Shown here: positions 6,448-12,115 of the stretch, one piece after another
Position numbering within the stretch: position 1 is the first letter of the stretch
Layout of the letters: each line of letters opens with the position of its first letter
Assembly (NCBI GenBank): GCA_002085285.1
Contig: NATK01000120.1
Location: 1 to 12,115, forward strand
Direction: 5' to 3'
DNA length: 12,115 bases
Origin: Candidatus Latescibacteria bacterium 4484_7
GTDB lineage: Bacteria > Krumholzibacteriota > Krumholzibacteriia > Krumholzibacteriales > Krumholzibacteriaceae
Notes under the pieces: model-generated
Seen by the model: only the letters and a program-made list of their open reading frames with translations
Databases searched by the model: none
Told to the model about the DNA's origin: nothing
Made by a program: the position numbers and the translations under genes

Positions 6448-8472
6448 TCACTGCCCTCTCGACACATAGCGAATCTGCGAGTATCCGAACGGCTCTCCGA
6501 CCTTTATCTGGAAGGCGGGGCGATGATCGATCGAGCCGTCGAAACCGCGCCTGAGCAGTGTGAGATCGAGTGAGACTTTCAATATGTTCGTTCTCAGGGA
6601 GAACCCCAGCTCCGATGCATGTCTCAAGTCCGATTCACCGTAATCCTGCAGCCATGCGTTTCTCACAAAGATCGCCGTATCGAAAACCGGCAGGCGCTTT
6701 CTTATCCTGAGCTCCGAGTCTAAAGCGATGATCCTGTAACCATTCCTCTCATAGACCGGATAAGAGGAGAACAGGGCGTCTTTTGCAACATCGAAGCGTT
6801 CCTGAATTGGAGCACCACCCCGGATTTCGCCAACGAAGAGCCTGTTTGCAAGTATGGTGATAAAGGGCATCAGCCTGTAATCGGCCGCTTCGGCGGAGAA
6901 CTTCTCGTAATCCCAGTCGCCTCCAGCGACATCGAACCCCTTACCCGCGCTGAAATGAAGAGAGTTTCCCTTCACCGGGTATAAGAGTGTCTTCGTGTTC
7001 TTCCATCCAAATGTCGTGCCTACGAACAGGTTGTATCCAGTCGTCCAATCCGGCCTCTCTCTATAGGAAGGCCTGTACAGATTCTTGAAATCTACAAAGA
7101 TGGAAAAATTTCTAATGGGCGGATCGTTGAACGATCTGGAGGATTTCGACTTGAGCCGGATGCTGTAGAGCCTCATCTCAGGGTCATCCAGCGCTTTCAG
7201 ATACAAAGTGCTAATCCCGGGAAGAAGCCCGATGGATTTTTCTATGTGTGCATTCCAGACGAGACCTTGCTCCCTGAAATTGTAGCCGAGATTGATCGTC
7301 ATTGCGTCCATGCTGTTTCCAGCGGCACCGAAGCTTCTTGTTGCGCCATAGAGGGATAGAATGTTCGACGAGAGGTTCCAGCCGGTTTGTTCTGAGTACA
7401 TGGGAAGCGGCATCACACTCATCACCACAGTGCGCTCATCCCCTCTGCGCGGAAAGAACGATGCCCTGAATCTCAGTTCGGCCCGATTGCTGTCGTTCGA
7501 GCGATCGTAATCGGGAACGATGTGAGCCGGATCGATCATAACCTCTCTAACGGGCGAATCGGTCGTTTCTGTTATCGTATCCACCTTGCCCGTGGCGATG
7601 GTCTTCATCTCGGAGGAACCATCCTCGTAGGTAATTTGCACGGGGCACGGCGAAACGATCCCCCCCTTGTTCACGATCTCTATCATCGACTCGTACTGGC
7701 CTGCTCCTAACGGCCTCGATTCCACGCGGCCCACTGCGTAGTCAAAGTCTTTCGGTTCCTCGAACCAGCTCTTGAGATAGGGAGCAATGTCCCGGTTCTG
7801 GCGGCAGAACAGGTCGAATGTAATCGGGCGCTTCTCTTTGACCGCCTTGAAATACCTAAGTACCCTTTGCTCCCATTGATCCAGCGGGAACTGAAGGGAG
7901 ATCGAGTTGAGCGCCGCTGCCCCCTTCTCCGCCTTAGGGATCTCACCGACATTCTTCGATTTGAATATCGAGAAATGATAGCCGCCGCGCTGGGGGCTCG
8001 TATCTATCAACGAATCTACCCTGCTCAGAAAGGTGAACCACCTCGAAACGCCCTTTACCCTCCTCTTACGCTCCACGGCGAGACTACCCCTGCTCAACAT
8101 GGCGGTGGTATTCCTTACGAAGCATTCGTGAAAGTTGAAATCGGCCTCTGTGAGCTTACCGAAGACCCGATTCATGAACCAGTAGTGCAGAAGCTCGTGC
8201 AGAAAGAGATGAGGATAGAAGTGACTCAATATGGAGCTCTTGTAATATATCCTGTTTATGAAAACAATGTTGCCGCCGTTGGCGCCGCCTAGCCCGGACA
8301 TGTGTATTGGCATTAAAATAAAGCTCAGATCCTGCCTGTCACCGACCGGCGAACCGAAGAAGTCGTACATCTTTTCCACCTGTTCCCTCAATTCATCGAT
8401 CGCCCCTTCCGGGTAAGGGCCGCACGCCGAATATATACGGTATCTGATCGGTTCGTCATCTGATTCGATCAT
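6448..8472 (-). CDS. M1-like zinc peptidase fused to a C-terminal beta-barrel, main (C-terminal) part of a frameshifted gene
   Basis: The first ATG is at 8472, but the frame is open to about 8630 and continues the protein begun at 8989 (see 8555-8989). Joined, the product is 846 residues; numbering below is for the joined protein. A gluzincin catalytic domain shows GGANGGN (234-240) where M1 enzymes have GxMEN, HELLH (264-268) and a likely third zinc ligand Glu288 in FHECF, one residue further than the M1 spacing. A beta-sandwich follows (about 412-500) with the IDP..IVPDYDRSND pattern typical of M1 relatives. The last 300 residues (540-846) alternate polar and aromatic or hydrophobic residues, with many Tyr, Trp and Gly, like an outer-membrane beta-barrel. 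The likely place is the outer membrane with the peptidase attached. The GxMEN change makes aminopeptidase activity uncertain. Alone this part lacks a signal peptide. Confidence 0.85.
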   Translation of the reverse strand: MIESDDEPIRYRIYSACGPYPEGAIDELREQVEKMYDFFGSPVGDRQDLSFILMPIHMSGLGGANGGNIVFINRIYYKSSILSHFYPHLFLHELLHYWFMNRVFGKLTEADFNFHECFVRNTTAMLSRGSLAVERKRRVKGVSRWFTFLSRVDSLIDTSPQRGGYHFSIFKSKNVGEIPKAEKGAAALNSISLQFPLDQWEQRVLRYFKAVKEKRPITFDLFCRQNRDIAPYLKSWFEEPKDFDYAVGRVESRPLGAGQYESMIEIVNKGGIVSPCPVQITYEDGSSEMKTIATGKVDTITETTDSPVREVMIDPAHIVPDYDRSNDSNRAELRFRASFFPRRGDERTVVMSVMPLPMYSEQTGWNLSSNILSLYGATRSFGAAGNSMDAMTINLGYNFREQGLVWNAHIEKSIGLLPGISTLYLKALDDPEMRLYSIRLKSKSSRSFNDPPIRNFSIFVDFKNLYRPSYRERPDWTTGYNLFVGTTFGWKNTKTLLYPVKGNSLHFSAGKGFDVAGGDWDYEKFSAEAADYRLMPFITILANRLFVGEIRGGAPIQERFDVAKDALFSSYPVYERNGYRIIALDSELRIRKRLPVFDTAIFVRNAWLQDYGESDLRHASELGFSLRTNILKVSLDLTLLRRGFDGSIDHRPAFQIKVGEPFGYSQIRYVSRGQ

Positions 8473-8554
8473 TTTTATCCTCGGGCTCGCTACCCAGTAC
8501 GGGACCGAGATATTCGGATCGGTTACGCGATAGACCCTGTCCCCTCCCTCGAGG

Positions 8555-8989
8555 CTATCGCTCTCGATGAAACCGGATGCGACCAGTCGATCTGCCCGGC
8601 TTCTTCTTCTCCTTGAAGCGGTATCTCAAAAGCACATCTTCCTGCTTCAGGCTGGAGAGGTCGACCGTGTCCCCGTCTACGACGAGTTCGTGCAGTTCGA
8701 TCCAGTCTGCATTGTCCCTCTCTTTTATCGGATCCTCGTTGTAAGCCGCATCCTTCGAGTAGTAGAACCTATCGTTATCGGGCTCCTTCGATGCATAGAT
8801 CAGGATGCTCGAAGCCATCAGCGGGTCTATAACGCTGTAAGAGACGGTACAGCTCCCCTCGAGTGCCATTGCCTCAGGCAAGAGCCTGCACTTCGCCGAA
8901 TAGTCGTAAAATACTTCGGCACTTATTGCCGATGCGCTCAAAGAGCCGATCACGAACAAAAATGCTAACAGAACAGAAAAGCCTTTCAT
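8555..8989 (-). CDS. N-terminal part of the M1-like peptidase/beta-barrel protein (ends early by frameshift)
   Basis: The 144-residue frame starts at ATG 8989 behind a strong GGGGGAGG ribosome site. Residues 1-24 form a Sec signal peptide (hydrophobic core, cleavage near SAISA). Residues 27-130 resemble the N-terminal beta-saddle of M1 peptidases (YDYSAKCRLLPEAMALEGSC, then alternating strands). After Pro131 the frame yields 13 unrelated residues and stops. Dropping one G from the GGG run at 8595-8597 restores a smooth read (KKKPADRLVASGFIE...) into the frame of 6448-8472, which carries the HELLH domain. So this is one gene with a one-base insertion, either a sequencing or assembly error or a real inactivation. 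It is third in a run with the thioredoxin-like and small secreted genes, with a GC-rich hairpin in between. Confidence 0.85.
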   Translation of the reverse strand: MKGFSVLLAFLFVIGSLSASAISAEVFYDYSAKCRLLPEAMALEGSCTVSYSVIDPLMASSILIYASKEPDNDRFYYSKDAAYNEDPIKERDNADWIELHELVVDGDTVDLSSLKQEDVLLRYRFKEKKKPGRSTGRIRFHRER

Positions 8990-9005
8990 TTCCTCCCCCG
9001 CGGAT

Positions 9006-9054
9006 CAGGGCCGGGGCGGCGCGGCGAAGGCACCCGGCACCGCCCCTCAGGCTG
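9006..9054 (-). other. GC-rich hairpin between the small secreted protein and peptidase genes
   Basis: GGGGCGG (9013-9019) pairs perfectly with CCGCCCC (9040-9046), with possible further pairing outside (GCC 9010-9012 with GGC 9050-9052). The loop region can fold further. No T-run follows on the minus strand, so it is not a classic terminator. It fills most of the 75-base gap and may protect the 3' end of the upstream message or dampen expression of the peptidase gene. Confidence 0.55.
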
Positions 9055-9064
9055 AACACCTAAT

Positions 9065-9370
9065 TTAGAAATAATGGCAGAAATACTGCGGCCAATATTC
9101 AGGGTACTGGTTGCAGAGATAATAGTTGACTGCATTGGCAACGAAGATCGCAACCGTTCTTATGATCTTGCCGATCTTATGCCAGAGCCCCTGCAGGTTA
9201 GCCGCATCATCACCCGACACTCCTCCCGCAACGGGTGAAATCGGCTGCTCTACGGCCGTCGTGCCCTTCTGATTCAAGGGGACATTCGCCCCGAAGGTTA
9301 CTACCGACATCGAAGCAACACTCAACGAAACGAAAGAAACAAGAACCAAGGCGATGATCAATCTTTTCAT
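9065..9370 (-). CDS. Small secreted aromatic-rich two-cysteine protein, unknown function
   Basis: 101 residues, not a family I recognise. Residues 1-28 are a Sec signal peptide, with cleavage likely near TFGA. The rest is a polar, Gly/Pro/Ser stretch (29-58), an amphipathic to hydrophobic segment (LWHKIGKIIRTVAIFVANAV, 62-81) and an unusual aromatic tail, YYLCNQYPEYWPQYFCHYF (83-101), with Cys86 and Cys98. These cysteines could form a disulfide. The ribosome site GGGAGGGG is excellent, five bases before ATG 9370, suggesting high translation. It lies 47 bases after a membrane-anchored thioredoxin-like gene and before a peptidase gene, with a stable hairpin after its stop. The context could suit an exported peptide that is oxidised or processed. 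VAGG at 47-50 resembles a double-glycine site, but the Sec signal argues against that route. It could equally be a small envelope component. Confidence 0.75.
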   Translation of the reverse strand: MKRLIIALVLVSFVSLSVASMSVVTFGANVPLNQKGTTAVEQPISPVAGGVSGDDAANLQGLWHKIGKIIRTVAIFVANAVNYYLCNQYPEYWPQYFCHYF

Positions 9371-9417
9371 CTTACCCCTCCCTTTCTATACCACACTCCT
9401 CATCTACAATTAAACAA

Positions 9418-10020
9418 TTATTTACTGAATAGCCCAGGTGACTTCACCTCCTCTCCGGGCCCTTGCCGCCCCGCACCCCCGTTTCCTCTGAACCAATCGA
9501 CTATCCCTCCATTGGTATCGATCACATTAGCCACCTCGCCACCGTCAATAACGACCATCGAAGGCTCAGCGCTTATGCCGAAGTCGGCTGAGATGCCTCG
9601 ATCGCCGTCATAGATGATATTGTAAACTGGATCTTTGATGGAGGTTCGTGATAAGACAAGAGCTGTCCCGTAGCGCTGCGAAGCCGCCGGCAGATACTCG
9701 TGTATATCCCTCCATGCCTTTGCACACCTGACGCATTCGAAGTCGAGAAATAGAAGCACGATATTGCCGTCATGCTCCTCTGCGAACTGCGCCACCGCCG
9801 GCCTGGAAGCCATGAGCTTCTTAACAGCGCCATGTTCAGCAGCTATTTTATAGCCCCTTCTACTCATGGAATGCTTAATAAGTGTAAACGAAACCAGGAT
9901 AGAAATACATATAAGTAGAAAAAGGACGCCGTCGAGAATAAACCTCACCATCGGATGAAGTCTCCTTGCGACCCCGGCGTTCTTCTTAAAATCGATATTT
10001 CCTATAACCTTCGAATCCAT
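9418..10020 (-). CDS. Membrane-anchored periplasmic thioredoxin-fold protein (CxxC)
   Basis: 200 residues from ATG 10020. A basic N-terminus is followed by one transmembrane helix (about 26-48, FILDGVLFLLICISILVSF), then a thioredoxin fold. The positive-inside rule puts the fold in the periplasm. Strand IVLLFLDFE leads to the redox motif CVRC (96-99) at the helix start, then a strand and helix, and AEPSMVVID (151-159) supplies the conserved cis-proline (Pro153). The tail is glycine-rich. It should be a thiol-disulfide oxidoreductase of the TlpA/ResA kind, or a quirky relative, since CVRC is not one of the standard dipeptides. Upstream in-frame starts exist (ATG 10077, TTG 10089) without good ribosome sites; GGAGGAG before 10020 is slightly far (11 bases). 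It heads a run with the small two-cysteine protein, a natural candidate substrate, and the peptidase-barrel gene. Confidence 0.85.
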   Translation of the reverse strand: MDSKVIGNIDFKKNAGVARRLHPMVRFILDGVLFLLICISILVSFTLIKHSMSRRGYKIAAEHGAVKKLMASRPAVAQFAEEHDGNIVLLFLDFECVRCAKAWRDIHEYLPAASQRYGTALVLSRTSIKDPVYNIIYDGDRGISADFGISAEPSMVVIDGGEVANVIDTNGGIVDWFRGNGGAGRQGPGEEVKSPGLFSK

Positions 10021-10302
10021 TTCTCGAATTTCTCCTCCGTACCGAATCTCACCTCTTTCGGCAACCTGTAAATACATATTGAATGCCAACGATTCGAAAT
10101 GGATAAAAACGAAGTGGGTGAATAGACGAGGGGATTCCGTACTTGTCCGACATACAACATGTTACGCCGATCAAAATAGGATGTGCACATAGCTTCGCAC
10201 AAGAGGAGAAGGCATTTTTACCGCTCAAAAATCGTCAGAGATCTGAACGGGGATAAATAGCTTGAGTGGGCAACTGATTGATATCAAAGCTGCTACACAA
10301 AT

Positions 10303-10327
10303 TGAACACCTATGAACACATTGAACA
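10303..10327 (+). repeat. Three TGAACA repeats at about one helical turn
   Basis: TGAACA occurs at 10303-10308, 10313-10318 and 10322-10327, with repeat spacing of 10 and 9 bases. Spacing close to a DNA turn suggests a site bound by a protein on one face. It lies about 285-300 bases upstream of the thioredoxin-like start, so a regulatory role is possible but unproven. Confidence 0.4.
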
Positions 10328-10356
10328 ATCGGATACAACTCTTCATCTGATAAATC

Positions 10357-10390
10357 GAGGGCCGTCTCACTGCCCGCCGAGGGGGCCCTC
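10357..10390 (-). terminator. Possible terminator of the MuiA-like gene
   Basis: GAGGGCC (10357-10363) pairs exactly with GGCCCTC (10384-10390), and the 20-base loop can form a small inner CCC/GGG stem. On the minus strand the following bases (GATTTATC) are only weakly T-rich, and the hairpin is about 100 bases past the stop codon, so this is tentative. Confidence 0.35.
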
Positions 10391-10490
10391 TATCGTACAA
10401 GACAGCCTTTTCGAGACCGCCGAGGTGCATGTCTATTCATTCTACGCGGCGGATGCGCGGATGCATCTGCCGCCAACACCTGATGAGCCG

Positions 10491-11969
10491 TCACCTCCTA
10501 TAGACAGACTCCGTGGCTTCCCAGTCAGGAGGAGATGTTATCGTATATGTGATCCTTATCTCCTGCTTTACCTTCGGTGTGAGTGTAAGTTTCCATTTTA
10601 TGAGCCCGTCCCCTTCTTTAACGTACTCCTTCGGTTCTATCTTTACACCCGAGACCTTGACATCCTTGTCTATTGATACAGGGATTCGGTCTCTCACAAC
10701 AATATCCACATCCTTCTTCTTGAAGCTCTGCAGCGTGGTCAGATAAGAATAGCGGATCCTCTTCTTGCTCGCACCAGCCTTTGAGAGCACCTCCTTCTTC
10801 AATAGCTTGTGCTTGACCTTTATATCCTGATCGACTCCAAAGAACATATCGAACTTCTGCCCATTCGCTATGGATTCCCACGAATCCTTGCCTACATAGT
10901 TCGTCACCTTTTGTTTGCCTCCGCCCGTTTTGACATATACCTCGACAGGACCTGCAAGAATAGGGATCCCTGTGGTATTCGTTATCGAGCTCTTTATAAA
11001 TACGTTCTTCGATATCGACGGGACGGAATAAAGTGAAAATTCTCCCTTGAGTTCACTCTGCTTTATGAGAAAACGCTTTTTCTCGCCGCCCGATTTCAGG
11101 CTGACCGGCCTTGGAACGATGAAATTCGTCGAAAAGGGAGTATTCATTCCGGTTAATTCCGGCTTCTCGGCCTGATACGAAACATGACCGCTGCGTCCTC
11201 CTCTTACATGAATTCCCTCTTCCGATCTCCCAGCGCCTGATTTTGATGGGGGAGGTGGCGGCGTCGATATTATCTTATCAAAGTGCAACGGAGCAATATT
11301 CACTACCGAGGTCGAGAGAAAATACGGCTTAAGCTTCGGGGGGCGTGCTCCGATACCGGGAGTAGCAGTGGATAGTATTATCTCAACATTATCCCAATCC
11401 TCACCGGACGACTGAGAAACACGAGCGTTATAACCGAGTGTTATCTTATCATTCTCTTTGTCGAGTGTTACAATATACTCCGGCACCCAAAAGACGAAGT
11501 TAACAAGGTAGGAAAACTCAACGCTCAGCGTGCCTGGCGCCTCACTCGAACATTTAACTATGATATTCCTGCATGATTTCCCCGAATAATTCATCGAATC
11601 GATCACAGAAGACACCCAGTCTATATCCTTCTGCAGCTTTGCCTTCTCCTTTACGAGCTTTGCATTCTCCTTTTCAATTCCCTCATACTCGCTCTCATAG
11701 AAATCGAGCACACCTTTCCAGCTCTCCAGATTCACCCTCTGCAAGGCAATCTGCTTGTGCGTTTCATCGGCCGAGTATTCACCCATCGCAGTGAGCAGAT
11801 CCTTCTTCTTTGAAATAGACGAAAGGTTCGACTTGATTGCATCCATCCTGTCCCGTAGATCTTCGAGCTTCCTCTTGAGCTCCGTATATCTCTTCGACTT
11901 CTTCGACAATCTTCGAGCTTCCTCTTGAGCTCCGTATATCTCTTCGACTTCTTCGACATCGGATTGCAT
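10491..11969 (-). CDS. DUF4139 (MuiA-like) protein, main C-terminal part of a frameshifted gene
   Basis: 492-residue frame, but its first 20 or so residues are an artefact of reading the first duplicated copy out of frame. Real sequence starts at about LSKKSKRYTELKRKLED (21-37). Residues 22-125 are a coiled coil. DUF4139 follows, with the hallmark FVFWVPEYIVTLD (158-170) and ARVSQSSGEDWDNVEIILST (182-201), then a proline-rich linker (PPPPP, 237-241), Gly/Ser-rich region and beta-rich C-terminus to TESVYRR. Family members with DUF4140 plus DUF4139 are called mucoidy inhibitor A-like and are usually secreted; biochemical role is not established. Without the 50-bp duplication at 11859-11958 this joins the DUF4140 frame at 11732-12115 as one protein. 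As written, only an internal restart could make this part, with no signal peptide. Confidence 0.85.
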   Translation of the reverse strand: MQSDVEEVEEIYGAQEEARRLSKKSKRYTELKRKLEDLRDRMDAIKSNLSSISKKKDLLTAMGEYSADETHKQIALQRVNLESWKGVLDFYESEYEGIEKENAKLVKEKAKLQKDIDWVSSVIDSMNYSGKSCRNIIVKCSSEAPGTLSVEFSYLVNFVFWVPEYIVTLDKENDKITLGYNARVSQSSGEDWDNVEIILSTATPGIGARPPKLKPYFLSTSVVNIAPLHFDKIISTPPPPPSKSGAGRSEEGIHVRGGRSGHVSYQAEKPELTGMNTPFSTNFIVPRPVSLKSGGEKKRFLIKQSELKGEFSLYSVPSISKNVFIKSSITNTTGIPILAGPVEVYVKTGGGKQKVTNYVGKDSWESIANGQKFDMFFGVDQDIKVKHKLLKKEVLSKAGASKKRIRYSYLTTLQSFKKKDVDIVVRDRIPVSIDKDVKVSGVKIEPKEYVKEGDGLIKWKLTLTPKVKQEIRITYTITSPPDWEATESVYRR

Positions 11970-12115
11970 CTCTCCACGTTGATGTTGAGGATATCGGTTT
12001 TCACATCACCCATCGCAGAAACATTGAGAGATTGCGGAATAAAATAGTCCGGCAGTTCGCTGCAAATCAGCTCAAAATCTCCGGCGGGAACAGCGACCGT
12101 TCCCTTTCTCGTTAC
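11732..12115 (-). CDS. DUF4140 N-terminal part of the MuiA-like protein (starts off the right edge, ends early)
   Basis: The frame is open from the right edge and reads VTRKGTVAVPAGDFELI, CSELPDYFIPQSLNVSA, then ILNINVER: the DUF4140 pattern of a valine-threonine strand, PAGxxxL and SLxVS. It continues into PMSKKSKRYTELKRKLED, the start of the coiled coil. At the second duplicated copy it should pass to LRDRMDA, but the 50-bp duplication sends it into arginine- and serine-rich nonsense that stops at 11732. The true start and the expected signal peptide lie beyond 12115. It is the front half of the gene described at 10491-11969. Confidence 0.82.
   Translation of the reverse strand, partial: VTRKGTVAVPAGDFELICSELPDYFIPQSLNVSAMGDVKTDILNINVERCNPMSKKSKRYTELKRKLEDCRRSRRDIRSSRGSSKIYGTGWMQSSRTFRLFQRRRICSLRWVNTRPMKRTSRLPCRG
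11859..11958. repeat. Exact 50-bp tandem duplication inside the MuiA-like gene
   Basis: Bases 11859-11908 are identical to 11909-11958, with no bases between copies. The 50-bp length is not a multiple of three, so it shifts the reading frame. Both frames encode SKKSKRYTELKRKLED from one of the copies, showing that one copy is ancestral and the other extra. The repeat sits in coiled-coil coding DNA that itself contains shorter CTTCGAC/CTTCGAG repeats, which would favour slippage or misassembly. Confidence 0.95.

Larger units (their letters stand above)
10021..10490. other. Gene-free spacer between the MuiA-like and thioredoxin-like genes
   Basis: About 470 bases without a supported gene. It has a possible terminator (10357-10390), three TGAACA repeats (10303-10327), a perfect palindrome TTGATATCAA (10278-10287) and an AGGAGG (minus strand, 10494-10499) overlapping the end of the MuiA-like gene with no good start after it. 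I could not pick a convincing -35/-10 pair for the thioredoxin gene. Confidence 0.5.

Noticed and set aside
8580..8620. Programmed +1 frameshift joining the two peptidase frames
   Set aside because: AAGGAG lies about 10 bases upstream of the shift point, but there is no stop codon or slippery pair as in known +1 sites, and the short product would lose its catalytic domain. A base error or mutation is simpler.
8567..8968. Plus-strand 133-codon frame opposite the peptidase N-terminus
   Set aside because: It is antisense to a gene with a signal peptide and ribosome site, and its product has no domain pattern.
9218..9232. VAGG in the small secreted protein as a double-glycine bacteriocin leader
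   Set aside because: The protein already has a clear Sec signal peptide, and no peptidase-containing ABC transporter gene is in the window.
10390..10479. Possible 29-residue minus-strand peptide after AGGAGG at 10494-10499
   Set aside because: The GTG start is 14 bases from the ribosome site, the product is arginine-rich with no pattern, and the AGGAGG is part of the end of the MuiA-like coding sequence.
10278..10676. Plus-strand open frame of 132 codons starting in the large spacer
   Set aside because: It begins with TTG without a ribosome site, and its second half lies antisense to the well-supported DUF4139 gene. The protein has no recognisable pattern.

Overview
The window looks like chromosomal DNA from a diderm (Gram-negative-type) bacterium of moderate GC content. 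Two genes encode lipobox proteins, one encodes a predicted outer-membrane beta-barrel, one a membrane-anchored periplasmic thioredoxin, and one a sigma-54 activator. I cannot name the species. The mix of exported metallopeptidases, an OPT transporter and a basic PqqD-like protein suggests an environmental or uncultured lineage, but that is only an impression.

Layout. Positions 1-775 (minus) hold the AAA+ part of a sigma-54 activator that runs off the left edge. A divergent spacer (776-1177) carries a good sigma-70-type promoter for the plus-strand OPT-family oligopeptide transporter (1178-3091). A strong intrinsic terminator follows, then a small PqqD/RRE-like protein (3215-3553). From 3555 to the right edge every gene is on the minus strand. 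In transcription order these are: a DUF4140/DUF4139 (MuiA-like) protein split by a tandem duplication (10491-12115); a membrane-anchored thioredoxin-fold protein (9418-10020); a small secreted aromatic-rich protein (9065-9370); an M1-like zinc peptidase with a C-terminal beta-barrel, split by a one-base frameshift (6448-8989); an IPT-domain lipoprotein with an M30-like zinc peptidase domain (4174-6177); and a small lipoprotein with an internal repeat (3555-4202).

Working together. The minus-strand genes form an envelope and export block. Two unrelated-looking HExxH metalloproteins sit on the surface or outer membrane, next to a small two-cysteine secreted protein and an anchored thioredoxin that could act on its cysteines. 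The plus-strand OPT transporter could import oligopeptides released outside the cell. That link is inferred from position and family only.

Most notable: (1) an exact 50-bp tandem duplication that knocks the MuiA-like gene out of frame; (2) a single extra G that splits the peptidase-barrel gene; (3) the peptidase-barrel fusion itself; (4) the small secreted protein, thioredoxin and GC-rich hairpin unit. I found no tRNA, rRNA, CRISPR array, insertion sequence or phage gene.
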